Source: Chitinophaga oryziterrae
Lineage (GTDB): Bacteria > Bacteroidota > Bacteroidia > Chitinophagales > Chitinophagaceae
NCBI RefSeq assembly: GCF_009758125.1
Contig: NZ_WRXO01000001.1
Span: forward strand, 62,001-126,000
Direction: 5' to 3'
Length of the DNA stretch: 64,000 bases
In this document: in pieces, positions 34,485 to 44,278 of the stretch
How positions within the stretch are numbered: position 1 is the stretch's first letter
Layout: each line of letters begins with the position of its first letter
Translations under genes and position numbers: made by a program
Notes under the pieces: model-generated
The model's database searches: none
Seen by the model: the letters and a program-made list of their open reading frames with translations, nothing else
Told to the model about the DNA's origin: nothing

Positions 34485-37400
34485 ATGAAAAGATGGCTAA
34501 GCATCCTTGTACTTACATGTTGCTTTTTTAGCAGTTATGCGCAAACGCGCCTTGTAAAAGGCAGGGTGGTTGATGAAAGCGGACAGCCCGTTATCGGCGC
34601 TACCGTTAAAATACTGGGTACCGTGACTGGTACCGGTACAGATGAAAAGGGAAATTTTAATCTTACCAGCGGAGGTACCCCTACGCTGGTATTTAGTTCT
34701 GTCGGTTACAAGTCAGATACTATTATTGTAGCCGGAGAAGCATCCGTGAATGTTGTATTAAAGAACAATGTATCTGCTCTTAACGATGTGATCGTGGTAG
34801 GATATGGTACACAAAAGAAAGCGAACCTGACAGGCGCTGTTGCGCAGGTTTCAGGCAAAGAACTGGATAACCGGGCTATTCCCAACCTTAGCCAGGGTTT
34901 ACAGGGGCTGCTTCCCAACCTGAACCTGGTAATGGGGGATGGTAAGCCTATTCAGTCGCCCGCTTATAACATCCGCGGAACTACTTCTATTGGTCAGGGT
35001 GGAAACGCCCTGGTAATTATAGACGGAGTGGAAGGAGATCCCAGCATGCTGAATCCGGCAGATATTGCTACCGTTACAATACTGAAGGATGCCTCTTCCG
35101 CTGCTATTTATGGTGCAAGAGGTGTTTTTGGGGTGGTGCTGATCACGACAAAAACGCCCGCCAAGGACAAGGTAACGGTCACTTACAGCTCTAATTATTC
35201 CATTAAGAGCCCTACTACAGTACCGGATATGGTCTCTAACGGTTACCAGTATGCATCTGGTTTTAATGAGGCATGGTCTGCATGGAATGATTATGCCCAG
35301 ACTCCGCAGAACATCAACAAAACACAGAAGTTCTCCGCAGCTTACCTGGCGGCTCTGAAAGCACATAATGATGATCCTTCCCTGCCAAAGACAGCGCTGG
35401 ATGCAAACGGTAATTATGTGTATTATGGTAATACCGACTGGTATCACCTTTTATATAAGAACCACACTACATCCACTAACCAGAACCTGTCTGTTTCAGG
35501 CAGCAGTGGCAAGGCCAGTTATTATATTACCGGCAGGTATAACGGACAGGACGGTTTGTTCCGCTATAACTCTGATGATTATAAGATGTATAATATGAGG
35601 GCCAAGGGTTCTATAGAGGTTACTCCCTGGTTGCAGATCTACGATAACGTGGAATATGCCAACAGGCAGTATCACAATCCCCTGAACACAGGTGAAGGTG
35701 GTGGTATCTGGAGGAATATGGCAGATGAGGCCCATCCTTCTTCTATGTTATTTAACCCTGATGGAACCCTTACCTATACGGCTGCGTATACTGTGGGTGA
35801 CTTCTATTATGGCAAGAATGGTATTGATATGACCCGTCAGTTGTTCAAAAACACGGCAGGTTTTGCAGCTAAGATTTATAAAGACCAGCTGCGTTTGAAA
35901 GGGGATTTCACTTTCCAGATGCTGAGAGACGGTCAGAAACGTAAAAGAGTACAGGTGCCTTATAGTGCAGCTCCTGGTGTAACTGCTTATGTAGGAACCT
36001 CTACCAATGACCTGCAGATGAGAGACAGTACCAACAATTACCTGGCTACCAATCTTTATGCAGAATATGAGACTCATTTCGGCACTGCACATGCTTTCAA
36101 AGCAATGGCAGGTTTTAACTATGAGCAATCTACCTATAACGGGTATACTACTACCAGGAATGGATTGATCTTCAGTAATGCAGGTGACCTGAACCTGGCG
36201 TTGGGAAGTAATATCTCTACCGCCGGCGGATATGACAGATGGGCATTTATGGGAGAATTTTTCCGTCTGAACTATGGTTATAAAGACCGTTACTTACTGG
36301 AAGTAAATGGCCGTTATGACGGGTCTTCCAAGTTCCTGCCGAATGAGCGTTATACATTCTTCCCTTCAGTATCTGCTGCATGGAGAGTGTCTAAAGAGCC
36401 TTTCTGGAAAGTACCGGCCAGCGCTATCTCCGATGTGAAGGTCCGTGCTTCTTATGGTTCACTGGGTAATGGTAACATTAACTCTTATGCTTTCAGGGAA
36501 CAGTTTGCTATTACACAATCCGGCCGTGTTATTAATGGTATCAGGCAGCAGCAAACCAGTCAGCCAGGCGTAATTCCGAATGGCCTTACCTGGGAAACTG
36601 CCACTACCCGTAACATAGGTTTGGATATAGCTGCGCTTAATGATCATTTAACTTTTACGGGAGACGCATATATCCGCAGAACAAATAACATGTTCACCGT
36701 AGGACAAACATTACCTGCTGTATTTGGTGCAGATGTACCAAAAGGTAACTATGCCGATCTTAAAACGGTAGGATGGGAAGCATCTGTCACCTGGAGAGAT
36801 CAGTTTACGGTAGGCACAAAACCACTGCACTACAGTGTTACTGCATCAATGGCCGATTATCAGGCTACTATTACCCGTTATAATAATACAAATTCAAAAC
36901 TCTCCGATTATTATGCCGGTATGAAGTACGGTGAGATATGGGGTTATGAAAATGATGGTTACTGGACTTCTGCAAATGTAGCAGGTGCGTCCAAAGCACA
37001 GGCATTATTCAAAGCATCCACCAGCGGACAATGGCTGCCAGGTGATATCAGGTTCAAAGACAGGGATGGGAACGGTGTGATCAACAACGGTGCTAATACA
37101 CTGGCGGATCACGGAGATATGAAGATCATCGGTAACAGCACTCCACGTTATACTTATAGCATGAACCTGAATGCCGACTGGCATAACTTCTTCTTAGGCG
37201 CTTTCTTCCAGGGAGTAGCTAAGCAGGACTGGTGGCCAGGTGGCGAAGCAGATGCATTCTGGGGACAGTATAACAGGCCTTACAACTATATGCCTAAATC
37301 ACAGATAGGTAAGATCTGGTCTGAACAGAATCCTAATTCCTACTTCCCCCGTTACCGTGGTTATGTAGCACAGAATGGTTCCGGAGAGTTGTATGCCAAA

Positions 37401-37685
37401 CAAACCAAATACCTGCAGAATGCAGCTTATATCAGGATGAAGAATATCCAGATAGGTTATAATGTACCAAAGGCGCTGGTATCCAGGGCTAAATTATCTG
37501 CTGCCCGTTTTTATATCTCAGCAGAGAACCTGTGGTCATGGTCGCCTTTGTATAAAGTAACGAAGGACATTGATCCGGAAAGCATCGGCAGATCAGATGC
37601 CGTGCTGGAAACCAGCAACTTTGGTAATGGTAACAACTACCCGATTTTAAAGAGTGTGACCCTTGGTTTGAGTGCAACCTTTTAA
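34485..37685 (+). CDS. SusC/RagA TonB-dependent transporter without STN domain
   Basis: Outer-membrane importer, 1,066 residues. Signal 1-20 (ending SYAQ), carboxypeptidase-regulatory-like domain (about 22-105: KGRVVDESGQPVIGATVKIL), the linker LNDVIVVGYGTQKKANLTGA (SusC-specific), plug with YNIRGTTSIGQGGNALVIID and ILKDASSAAIYGARGVFGVV, and a barrel ending GLSATF. There is no STN domain, so sigma/FecR signalling is not expected, in contrast with the other SusC. The stop overlaps the SusD start by one base (TAATG). Confidence 0.95.
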   Translation: MKRWLSILVLTCCFFSSYAQTRLVKGRVVDESGQPVIGATVKILGTVTGTGTDEKGNFNLTSGGTPTLVFSSVGYKSDTIIVAGEASVNVVLKNNVSALNDVIVVGYGTQKKANLTGAVAQVSGKELDNRAIPNLSQGLQGLLPNLNLVMGDGKPIQSPAYNIRGTTSIGQGGNALVIIDGVEGDPSMLNPADIATVTILKDASSAAIYGARGVFGVVLITTKTPAKDKVTVTYSSNYSIKSPTTVPDMVSNGYQYASGFNEAWSAWNDYAQTPQNINKTQKFSAAYLAALKAHNDDPSLPKTALDANGNYVYYGNTDWYHLLYKNHTTSTNQNLSVSGSSGKASYYITGRYNGQDGLFRYNSDDYKMYNMRAKGSIEVTPWLQIYDNVEYANRQYHNPLNTGEGGGIWRNMADEAHPSSMLFNPDGTLTYTAAYTVGDFYYGKNGIDMTRQLFKNTAGFAAKIYKDQLRLKGDFTFQMLRDGQKRKRVQVPYSAAPGVTAYVGTSTNDLQMRDSTNNYLATNLYAEYETHFGTAHAFKAMAGFNYEQSTYNGYTTTRNGLIFSNAGDLNLALGSNISTAGGYDRWAFMGEFFRLNYGYKDRYLLEVNGRYDGSSKFLPNERYTFFPSVSAAWRVSKEPFWKVPASAISDVKVRASYGSLGNGNINSYAFREQFAITQSGRVINGIRQQQTSQPGVIPNGLTWETATTRNIGLDIAALNDHLTFTGDAYIRRTNNMFTVGQTLPAVFGADVPKGNYADLKTVGWEASVTWRDQFTVGTKPLHYSVTASMADYQATITRYNNTNSKLSDYYAGMKYGEIWGYENDGYWTSANVAGASKAQALFKASTSGQWLPGDIRFKDRDGNGVINNGANTLADHGDMKIIGNSTPRYTYSMNLNADWHNFFLGAFFQGVAKQDWWPGGEADAFWGQYNRPYNYMPKSQIGKIWSEQNPNSYFPRYRGYVAQNGSGELYAKQTKYLQNAAYIRMKNIQIGYNVPKALVSRAKLSAARFYISAENLWSWSPLYKVTKDIDPESIGRSDAVLETSNFGNGNNYPILKSVTLGLSATF

Positions 37686-39484
37686 TGAAAAAATATAAAC
37701 ATACTATTATGCAACGATATATATTGGTGATGGTAGCGTTGTCGGTCCTGATACTGACAGGCTGCTCCAAGAACCTGGACCAGCAACCTAAATCAACAGC
37801 AGGTAATGCGGCTGTTTTTGGGAGCGAAGACGGACTGAAATTATATTCCAATTCGTTTTATGACGGGCTGCCCGGTATCAGTGACGTCTATAAAACAGAT
37901 GCAATGGCAGATTATAGCGCTGTGAATTCCGTACCTGATTTTTTAAGAGCAGGCGCTTACAATTCACGCGTGAGTGATGGCTGGACATGGAGTACACTGC
38001 GCAATATCAATTATTTTATTGCCAACTGTAATAATCCGGCGATATCGGCTACAGTAAGGAATAATTACATCGGACTGGCACGTTTCTTCCGGGCATGGTT
38101 TTACTATGATAAAGTGAAACGTTTCGGGGATGTGCCCTGGATAGGTAAGCCTATTACAATTGATGATAATGCTACTTTGTATGCTGGGAGGGATTCCCGC
38201 ACAGTAGTGATGGACTCTGTCATTGCAGACCTGAATTTCGCTATAGATAACATTACCCTCAAGACGGATGCCACCGGCAGCCAGATCACAAAATATGTAG
38301 CCTGCGGATTCAAATCGAGAGTATGTTTGTTTGAAGGTACTTTCAGGAAATACCAGGGTGTAGCCGGCGGCGCAGACACGCTGTTGCAACTGGCAGCAGA
38401 TGCCGCGAAGAGAGTGATGGATGAAGGAGGATTTAGTCTGAATCAGGCAACCGGTACCAGCTTGTCTTACCGCCAGTTGTTTACAAGTGCAGCGCCTGTT
38501 ACTTCGGAAATCATGCTGGCAAATGTAGCCAGCAGTACGCTGGCTGTATATAATGATGCCAACTGGTATTTCACCAGTGCCACATACGGTTCCCGTCTCA
38601 GCTTTACCAAAACGTTTATCAATACTTATTTGGATATTGACGGAACCCCATTTACCAGTAAAGCGGGTTATGATACCTTACCGTTCGTAAAAGAAACACA
38701 GGGCCGCGATAAACGCCTGCAGCAGACTATCCGTATGGGAAGCTATACAAGGACCGATAATGGAAAAGTTATTGCAGCTCCACCTGTATTTTCTTATACT
38801 TACACCGGGTATATGCCTATTAAGTGGAGTGTGGATGATACGTATTTTGATAACGGAACTACGAACGTTACTTCTGTCAGCCTGATGCGTTATGCAGAAA
38901 TACTGCTGAACTATGCAGAAGCGATGGAAGAACTGGGTAAGCTGTCTGATGCCGATTGGACAAAAACAATTGGTGCGTTACGTGCACGGGCAGGTATTAC
39001 CGGCGGAACTACAGCCAAACCAGCTGTTGCAGACAGTTACCTGCAGACGAATTATTTCCCGGGTATCACAGATGCTGCATTGCTGGAAATAAGAAGGGAG
39101 AGAGGTATAGAGCTGGCACTGGAAGGCTTCCGTTTTGCGGACCTGATCAGATGGAAACGTGGGGATTTACTGGCAGGATCATGGCATGGTATGTACGTAC
39201 CGGCCCTGAATGTACCAATGGACCTGAACGGAGACGGGGTGTATGATGTATGTTTCTATCAGACCTTACCGGCAAACCAGGTAACAGGTGTTACGTATAT
39301 CAATGTATCTTCCACTTTGAATGGTGTTACAAATCCTTTGCAGTTGTCTAACGGTACTTCCGGAGAAATTCACTGGCTGGATAATGTGGCAAAAGAATGG
39401 GCAGATTATAAATACCTGTACCCGATCCCATATACGGATTTACAACTGAATCCTAAACTGGGACAGAATCCGATTTGGCAATAA
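37685..39484 (+). CDS. SusD/RagB-family surface lipoprotein
   Basis: Substrate-binding lipoprotein partner of the preceding SusC, 599 residues. Lipoprotein signal ending LILTGC. Family landmarks: LARFFRAWFYYDKVKRFGDV (the classic SusD segment), VPWIGKPIT, MRYAEILLNYAEAMEELGKL, and the C-terminal IRRERGIELALEGFRFADLI, RWKRGD. The first ATG (37685) overlaps the SusC stop; a second ATG 8 codons on is an alternative. The EEP-family gene follows after 15 bases and is in the same operon. Confidence 0.95.
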   Translation: MKKYKHTIMQRYILVMVALSVLILTGCSKNLDQQPKSTAGNAAVFGSEDGLKLYSNSFYDGLPGISDVYKTDAMADYSAVNSVPDFLRAGAYNSRVSDGWTWSTLRNINYFIANCNNPAISATVRNNYIGLARFFRAWFYYDKVKRFGDVPWIGKPITIDDNATLYAGRDSRTVVMDSVIADLNFAIDNITLKTDATGSQITKYVACGFKSRVCLFEGTFRKYQGVAGGADTLLQLAADAAKRVMDEGGFSLNQATGTSLSYRQLFTSAAPVTSEIMLANVASSTLAVYNDANWYFTSATYGSRLSFTKTFINTYLDIDGTPFTSKAGYDTLPFVKETQGRDKRLQQTIRMGSYTRTDNGKVIAAPPVFSYTYTGYMPIKWSVDDTYFDNGTTNVTSVSLMRYAEILLNYAEAMEELGKLSDADWTKTIGALRARAGITGGTTAKPAVADSYLQTNYFPGITDAALLEIRRERGIELALEGFRFADLIRWKRGDLLAGSWHGMYVPALNVPMDLNGDGVYDVCFYQTLPANQVTGVTYINVSSTLNGVTNPLQLSNGTSGEIHWLDNVAKEWADYKYLYPIPYTDLQLNPKLGQNPIWQ

Positions 39485-39499
39485 TTAAATGATAGTTAT

Positions 39500-40417
39500 A
39501 TGAAAAGATGGATGTTTCTGATGGCTTGTTTTGCTTTACTGGTATATACTGCGGAGGCGCAGCAATTTACCGTGGGTACTTACAATATGCGCTATGATAA
39601 TAAGGATGATGAAAAAGAAGGCAATGGCTGGAAACAGCGCTACCCGGTAATTGCAGGGCTGATCCGCTTTCATGGATTTGATATTTTTGGTACACAGGAA
39701 GGATTGCAAAATATGCTGGAAGATATCAAAGGCAGCTTACCCGGATTCTCCTATATCGGAGTAGGGCGTGATGATGGAAAAGATGCCGGTGAGCATTCCG
39801 CTATCTTTTACAATACTGAAAAGTTTAAGTTGCTGGAGAACGGGAATTTCTGGTTATCTGCTATCACAGACAAGCCCAATAAAGGCTGGGATGCAGTATT
39901 GCCAAGGATCTGTTCATGGGGTAAATTCCAGGAGATCAAAACAGGATTTACGTTTTATTTCTTCAACCTGCATATGGACCATGTAGGTGTAAAAGCCCGT
40001 GCTGAAAGCGCTAAGCTGGTATTGGAAAAAGTAAAGACAATGGCAGGTGATATACCGGCTATCTTAACCGGCGACTTTAACGTAGATCAGCATAATGAAT
40101 CTTATGCATTGATCAATAACTCCGGTTTATTGAAAGACGCCTATGAAACAACTGCTTTCAGATACGCCACCAATGGTACGTTCAATGCCTTTAACACGAA
40201 CGGTAAAACGGATAGCCGTATAGATCATATCTTTTTAACTAATCAGTTTAAGGTAGAGAAATACGGTATATTAACAGATACCTATCGTAATAAAGAAGGA
40301 AAGAGTGGTAATGCAAATACAGATAACTTCCCTAAAGAAGTATCTATGGAAAAATATACTGCGCGTGAACCTTCTGATCACTTTCCTGTAATGATTGTCG
40401 TAGATTATAAAAAATAA
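39500..40417 (+). CDS. Secreted endonuclease/exonuclease/phosphatase (EEP) family protein
   Basis: 305 residues with a Sec signal ending AEAQ. Metal-dependent phosphoesterase fold with all usual motifs: VGTYNMRYDN (Asn), GTQEGL (Glu), NLHMDHVG, TGDFNVDQ (Asp/Asn), SRIDHIFL and PSDHFPVMIVV (His). Substrates of this Bacteroidota group are uncertain (phosphodiesters, nucleic acid or sphingolipid/inositol phosphates). As third gene of a SusCD operon it may release phosphate from the glycan or lipid taken up; this is inference. A strong terminator follows. Confidence 0.9.
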   Translation: MKRWMFLMACFALLVYTAEAQQFTVGTYNMRYDNKDDEKEGNGWKQRYPVIAGLIRFHGFDIFGTQEGLQNMLEDIKGSLPGFSYIGVGRDDGKDAGEHSAIFYNTEKFKLLENGNFWLSAITDKPNKGWDAVLPRICSWGKFQEIKTGFTFYFFNLHMDHVGVKARAESAKLVLEKVKTMAGDIPAILTGDFNVDQHNESYALINNSGLLKDAYETTAFRYATNGTFNAFNTNGKTDSRIDHIFLTNQFKVEKYGILTDTYRNKEGKSGNANTDNFPKEVSMEKYTAREPSDHFPVMIVVDYKK

Positions 40418-40438
40418 AGAGTACTGCTTTTCTTCATA

Positions 40439-40472
40439 CAAGGCCTGCTGTAGTAATGTACAGCAGGCCTTG
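40439..40472. terminator. Terminator of the second SusCD operon
   Basis: CAAGGCCTGCTGTA and TACAGCAGGCCTTG are a perfect 14-bp stem with a 6-base loop (GTAATG), 21 bases after the EEP stop. Confidence 0.85.
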
Positions 40473-40696
40473 TGCTTCAGGTCATGCAGTATAAGTACTC
40501 ATATCGGTAAATATTTGTGCCTTAGTAACAGTTGTAACATCATTTTGCGGAGTATTGATATACAGAGAGTTAATATACAATCATATTATTGTTATATATA
40601 ATCATCCTGAAAATATAGTTTTCCGGAAATTGTTTGTATATATATTGTGTATATCTTGAATGTATTAGAATAACAATTGCGCTTTTACTTATACCT

Positions 40697-41065
40697 ATGA
40701 TACACTTACAAGACAACACTCTGTTAACAGCTATTATTGGATTGTTATTTTCTTTGATTGTTTTTCTCGTGACTAGTTATTTTTTTTCAAAGCGAGACAA
40801 AACGGAGTATCGTAAGAAGATAGAAACCGCTAACAATGAAATGTTATATTCTATCAGACCACTCTTAGTTGAAAAGAAAGTACCCTCAAAAGACATCCTG
40901 GTTGCCGTACGTTTTTCCACAGCAAAAAAGTATGGCGTAGAGCAACATGATCTGTATGATGAATTTTCGCTTACCAGCGATTTGATCAATGAAACAATAG
41001 CAAATGTGTTCTTAACGTCTGATGAGAAGATTGAATTCTGCAATTTATTGCAGGCAATCAAATAG
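40697..41065 (+). CDS. Small membrane-anchored protein, unknown function
   Basis: 122 residues from the ATG at 40697; a TTG start at 40634 would add 21 residues and is less likely. One N-terminal membrane helix (about 10-30: TAIIGLLFSLIVFLVTSYFF) followed by a charged cytoplasmic domain of about 90 residues (KRDKTEYRKKIETANNEMLY, then IRPLLVEKKVPSKDILVAVR). I do not recognise the family. It is transcribed towards the serine hydrolase with a weak shared hairpin between them. Confidence 0.6.
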   Translation: MIHLQDNTLLTAIIGLLFSLIVFLVTSYFFSKRDKTEYRKKIETANNEMLYSIRPLLVEKKVPSKDILVAVRFSTAKKYGVEQHDLYDEFSLTSDLINETIANVFLTSDEKIEFCNLLQAIK

Positions 41066-41096
41066 CAGCACTGTTACAAACTATTTTACAATGAAG

Positions 41097-41127
41097 CCTT
41101 CTGAGCGATGTCTTGGAAGGTTTTTTT
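41097..41127 (+). terminator. Weak terminator after the small membrane protein
   Basis: CCTTC and GAAGG form a 5-bp stem with a 14-base loop followed by seven T residues (41121-41127). The T-tract is convincing, the stem is short. Confidence 0.45.
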
Positions 41128-41129
41128 AT

Positions 41130-42224
41130 TTAGTCTGTCAGCTTTGTTTTCATCATAATATTCATGAAAGCGGTAGCAGCCTGTTTAGCCAGTGGATGTG
41201 CGCAGTTCATCATAATTACATAGGCTCTTTTCTCTGTACTGTCTATCATTGCGTAGGTGAAAAAAGTACCTGCGGAACCAGTGTGAAAGGAGACTGATTT
41301 TTCTCCTATCAGTCCATTACTCCATCCCATGGAGTAATCTTTAATACCAAAATGCATGAACTTATAGGTGCTTGATTTCAACTCATTGTCCTGTCCTAAC
41401 AATCCATTCAAATGCAGCTGTATAAATTTAGCGTAATCTGTTACAGGCATACTAAGATCTGAGCCCGGTTGAATGAAGCTTATTTTATAGGGATTATCCG
41501 GTGTCAGTGCTTTGATCCTGTTATCTTCTATCCAGTGTCCGTAAGGCTGTGTGGTATCATGGTTTGAATTAGGCCAGCCGAATTTGAATTGCATGCCTAA
41601 CTGATCTCCGATGATATCTTTTACCAGTGCTTCCCAGGACTGACCGCTTACTTTTTCCAGCATGCTGGCCGCGAGGGTATAATCAGCATTGGAATAGTGG
41701 TATGAGCCTATAGGGCCCAAAGGGGTGCTTCTGAGAATATGCTGTGCAAACTCTTTTCTTTGCTGTTCTTTTTCTCCTTCAAAAGCGGGAAGGATGGCAA
41801 ATTCTGCTCCGTCTGTATAAGCGGGAATGCCAGCCTGGTGGGATAAAAGATTTTGCAGGGTGATATCTTCGTAAGCCTGATTAGACATGGATAACCAGGT
41901 AGGGAAGATGTCGAAGAAACGGGTATCCCAGTTGATCTTTTTCTCTTCTACAAGGATAGCTGCTATAAAAGAAGTGATTGCTTTTGTGTTGGAGCCAAGA
42001 TGAAAGTAGTCGCGGATATCGGACTGTGTTCTTGTATTGGGATCATCTATCCTGTGGTGGCCGCCTGTATGTAGTTCGAGGATACCGGTAGGACCAATGA
42101 TAGCGTAACTCATTTCGGGGATACCGTTTTTTATCCTGATGCTATCTGCTACTTTCGTCAGTATCTGGGCATGGGTAGTATTCATTACATAGCCCGCCAT
42201 GACTAATAACCACCATTTTTTCAT
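41130..42224 (-). CDS. Secreted serine hydrolase, class C beta-lactamase/PBP fold
   Basis: 364 residues with a Sec signal ending THAQ. Catalytic motifs of the beta-lactamase/esterase family: S78-N-T-K81 (HLGSNTKAITSF), Y177-S-N (YHYSNADYTLA) and H-T-G (about 314, SFHTGSAGTFF). The group includes esterases, D-aminopeptidases and peptidoglycan carboxypeptidases as well as beta-lactamases, so drug resistance should not be assumed. Periplasmic. It is a single-gene unit on the minus strand. Confidence 0.9.
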   Translation of the reverse strand: MKKWWLLVMAGYVMNTTHAQILTKVADSIRIKNGIPEMSYAIIGPTGILELHTGGHHRIDDPNTRTQSDIRDYFHLGSNTKAITSFIAAILVEEKKINWDTRFFDIFPTWLSMSNQAYEDITLQNLLSHQAGIPAYTDGAEFAILPAFEGEKEQQRKEFAQHILRSTPLGPIGSYHYSNADYTLAASMLEKVSGQSWEALVKDIIGDQLGMQFKFGWPNSNHDTTQPYGHWIEDNRIKALTPDNPYKISFIQPGSDLSMPVTDYAKFIQLHLNGLLGQDNELKSSTYKFMHFGIKDYSMGWSNGLIGEKSVSFHTGSAGTFFTYAMIDSTEKRAYVIMMNCAHPLAKQAATAFMNIMMKTKLTD

Positions 42225-42334
42225 AGATAAAGGGTATAATCGTTTTTCTAATAGGAATAACTGTCCATCACGTAGTTAGGAGCGACCAGTATAAAGATCT
42301 GGCCTGTAGACAAATATAATTAAATAAGGATATA

Positions 42335-42769
42335 TTAACTGTTATATTCTGCCAATCTTTGTAAAAGGGGGAGGAATGCTTCTATTAATACCAGTTCTTC
42401 GGCAGAGAACAGGTGATCCATGGCTTTTACCAGCCATTCTTCTTTTATGCGGCGGGTTTCGTAGAGGTGTTGTGTCCCTTTTTCTGTAAGGGAGATCACG
42501 AGTTTGCGGCGGTCTGTTTCGTCGGGTACGCGGTCTACACAGCCAGCTTCCGCCAGTCGGTTCACGATCTGGGAGATCGCCTGGGCAGAGATCCTTTCCA
42601 TTTCGGCCAGTTCTGAAGGCAGCAGTTTACCGTGCTGGTCCAGCAGTCCCATAGTGAGCAGTTCTGCATTGGAAAAGTCCGATAAGATGTTTTGCTTTCG
42701 CAACTGCCGGATAAGACGGGTGACAGTGCTTCGTAGAGAGGCTGCTACCTCATAAGTATTTGTGGACAT
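42335..42769 (-). CDS. MarR-family transcriptional regulator
   Basis: 144-residue dimeric winged-helix repressor. Seen: LRSTVTRLIRQLRKQNILSD (dimerisation helix), the recognition region GKLLPSELAEMERISAQAIS and the wing VPDETDRRKLVISLTEKG (DxR motif). Divergently transcribed from an MFS exporter with 127 bases between. The intergenic region holds palindromes overlapping the -7 elements of both genes, so it probably represses itself and the exporter, with release by a small ligand. Confidence 0.93.
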   Translation of the reverse strand: MSTNTYEVAASLRSTVTRLIRQLRKQNILSDFSNAELLTMGLLDQHGKLLPSELAEMERISAQAISQIVNRLAEAGCVDRVPDETDRRKLVISLTEKGTQHLYETRRIKEEWLVKAMDHLFSAEELVLIEAFLPLLQRLAEYNS

Positions 42770-42788
42770 ATAGATTTAGACAATATTA

Positions 42789-42803
42789 GCAAAGTTACTT
42801 TAC
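42789..42803. promoter_or_regulatory. MarR-type operator 1 with marR -7 element
   Basis: GCAAAGTTACTTTAC is a 15-bp dyad (one mismatch) around a central T. On the minus strand its left part reads TAACTTTG (42797-42790), a perfect -7 element for the regulator gene, so binding would block its own promoter. Confidence 0.65.
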
Positions 42804-42857
42804 ATTTATTTAACTAATAAAATTAATTTTCTCCCTGTCTATTATCTGCAAAATCCC

Positions 42858-42892
42858 TAACTTTGTAAAGTTACTTTACTAATTTACTTTAC
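42858..42892. promoter_or_regulatory. MarR-type operator 2 with the MFS gene -7 element
   Basis: Overlapping dyads: TAACTTT-GT-AAAGTTA (42858-42873) and the perfect 15-mer GTAAAGTTACTTTAC (42865-42879), plus a further half site ACTTTAC (42886-42892). TAACTTTG at 42858-42865 is a perfect -7 element for the exporter gene, whose ATG is at 42897. Confidence 0.7.
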
Positions 42893-42896
42893 GGCA

Positions 42897-44150
42897 ATGT
42901 TAATCTTTCGTTCACTTAAATATTATAACTTTCGTTTACATTTCATAGGACAATCAATCTCTCTTATCGGAACCTGGATGCAAAGAGTTGCCATCAGCTG
43001 GTTGGTGTACCGGCTTACCGGATCGGCTTTATTACTTGGGTTAGTGACTTTTCTTAGTTTAATTCCCTCTCTTGTATTGTCCCCTTTTGCCGGTAGCTTT
43101 ATAGACAGACACAACAAGTTCCGGGTGGTTAAGATTACCCAGATAGCGTTGATGTTGCAGGCTGGAGCGTTGGCGGCCATGGTATGGCTGAACCGCTATG
43201 ATATTACCCTGATCGCTATTCTAAGCCTTGTACAGGGTGTAATCAGTGCTTTTGATACAACGGCAAGGCAGTCGTTAATGGTAGACCTGGTAGATGATCA
43301 TGATGATCTCCCTAATGCGATTGCGCTGAACTCATCTGTGTTTAACGCGGCCCGGCTGGTAGGTCCTGCCTTTGCCGGGATTATACTGAGCTCTTTTGGT
43401 GAAGATGTCTGTTTCCTGATTAACTTCTTAAGTTTCATTGCTGTAATATGCTGTCTGATGATGATGAAGCTGAACATCACCGTGGCGGCAAAGTCAGAGG
43501 AGAATATCTGGATAGATCTGCGCAAAGGATATGATTATCTGAAAGAATCTCCCGATCTGCTTTCCCTGATATTGGTATTAGGAGCGTCCAGTTTAATGGT
43601 GATACCTTTCACAACGATGCTGCCTGTATTTGCCAAGGATGTTTTTCATGGAGATGCTACTACTTTCAGCTGGTTTGAAAGTGCTGCCGGTTTTGGAGCG
43701 TTGATTGGCGCGGTGTATATGGCAATGCTCCGGCCAGGTAAAGATCTGAATACGCTTACGATCGTTTCAGGAACTATTTTCGCTGTTTCATTGATCGCGT
43801 TATCCATATCCTCTACTTTATTCCTGGCGCTGGTATCTACTGCTATTACAGGTATTGGCCTGATGGTACAGAACTCTGCGATCAATACTTACATACAGAT
43901 GCATGCGTCTTCAGAAATGCGTGCAAGAGCATTGAGTTATTACATCATGGCTTATCAGGGTATATTGCCTATAGGTAGTTTACTGATAGGTTTTCTGGCG
44001 CATTATCTTGGTGTAAATATGGTAGTATTCGGAGAAGGTATTGCCGGTATCCTGATCGTCTTTGTATTTATGGTGTACCAGAAACATATTCATCATAACA
44101 GTTGGAAGAGATATTTGATCATCCCGGTAAGGCGCAAGTACTTCCGTTAG
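42897..44150 (+). CDS. MFS exporter (EntS/MFS_3-like)
   Basis: 417-residue inner-membrane transporter with about 12 helices. Family hallmarks: LKYYNFRLHFIGQSISLIGT, WMQRVAISWLVYRLTGSALL, PFAGSFIDRHNKFRVV (motif A after helix 2) and DTTARQSLMVDLVDD with NSSVFNAARLVGPAFAGIIL. These proteins usually export siderophores or drugs by proton antiport. Control by the divergent MarR regulator points to export of a toxic or signalling compound; the substrate is unknown. Confidence 0.93.
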   Translation: MLIFRSLKYYNFRLHFIGQSISLIGTWMQRVAISWLVYRLTGSALLLGLVTFLSLIPSLVLSPFAGSFIDRHNKFRVVKITQIALMLQAGALAAMVWLNRYDITLIAILSLVQGVISAFDTTARQSLMVDLVDDHDDLPNAIALNSSVFNAARLVGPAFAGIILSSFGEDVCFLINFLSFIAVICCLMMMKLNITVAAKSEENIWIDLRKGYDYLKESPDLLSLILVLGASSLMVIPFTTMLPVFAKDVFHGDATTFSWFESAAGFGALIGAVYMAMLRPGKDLNTLTIVSGTIFAVSLIALSISSTLFLALVSTAITGIGLMVQNSAINTYIQMHASSEMRARALSYYIMAYQGILPIGSLLIGFLAHYLGVNMVVFGEGIAGILIVFVFMVYQKHIHHNSWKRYLIIPVRRKYFR

Positions 44151-44278
44151 GGGAATTATCTATGGCGCGAAGCATATATGGGAATATAAGTTCAATTTTA
44201 ACTTTACAATAATTATTCTTTCCTTGACCACACACTGCATGTATACTTCATAAATTGGGGTTCATAAAACCCATCTAT

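Noticed and set aside
41130..42224. Beta-lactamase resistance gene
   Set aside because: SxxK, YxN and HTG motifs are shared by esterases and peptidases of the same fold; nothing shows that it acts on antibiotics.
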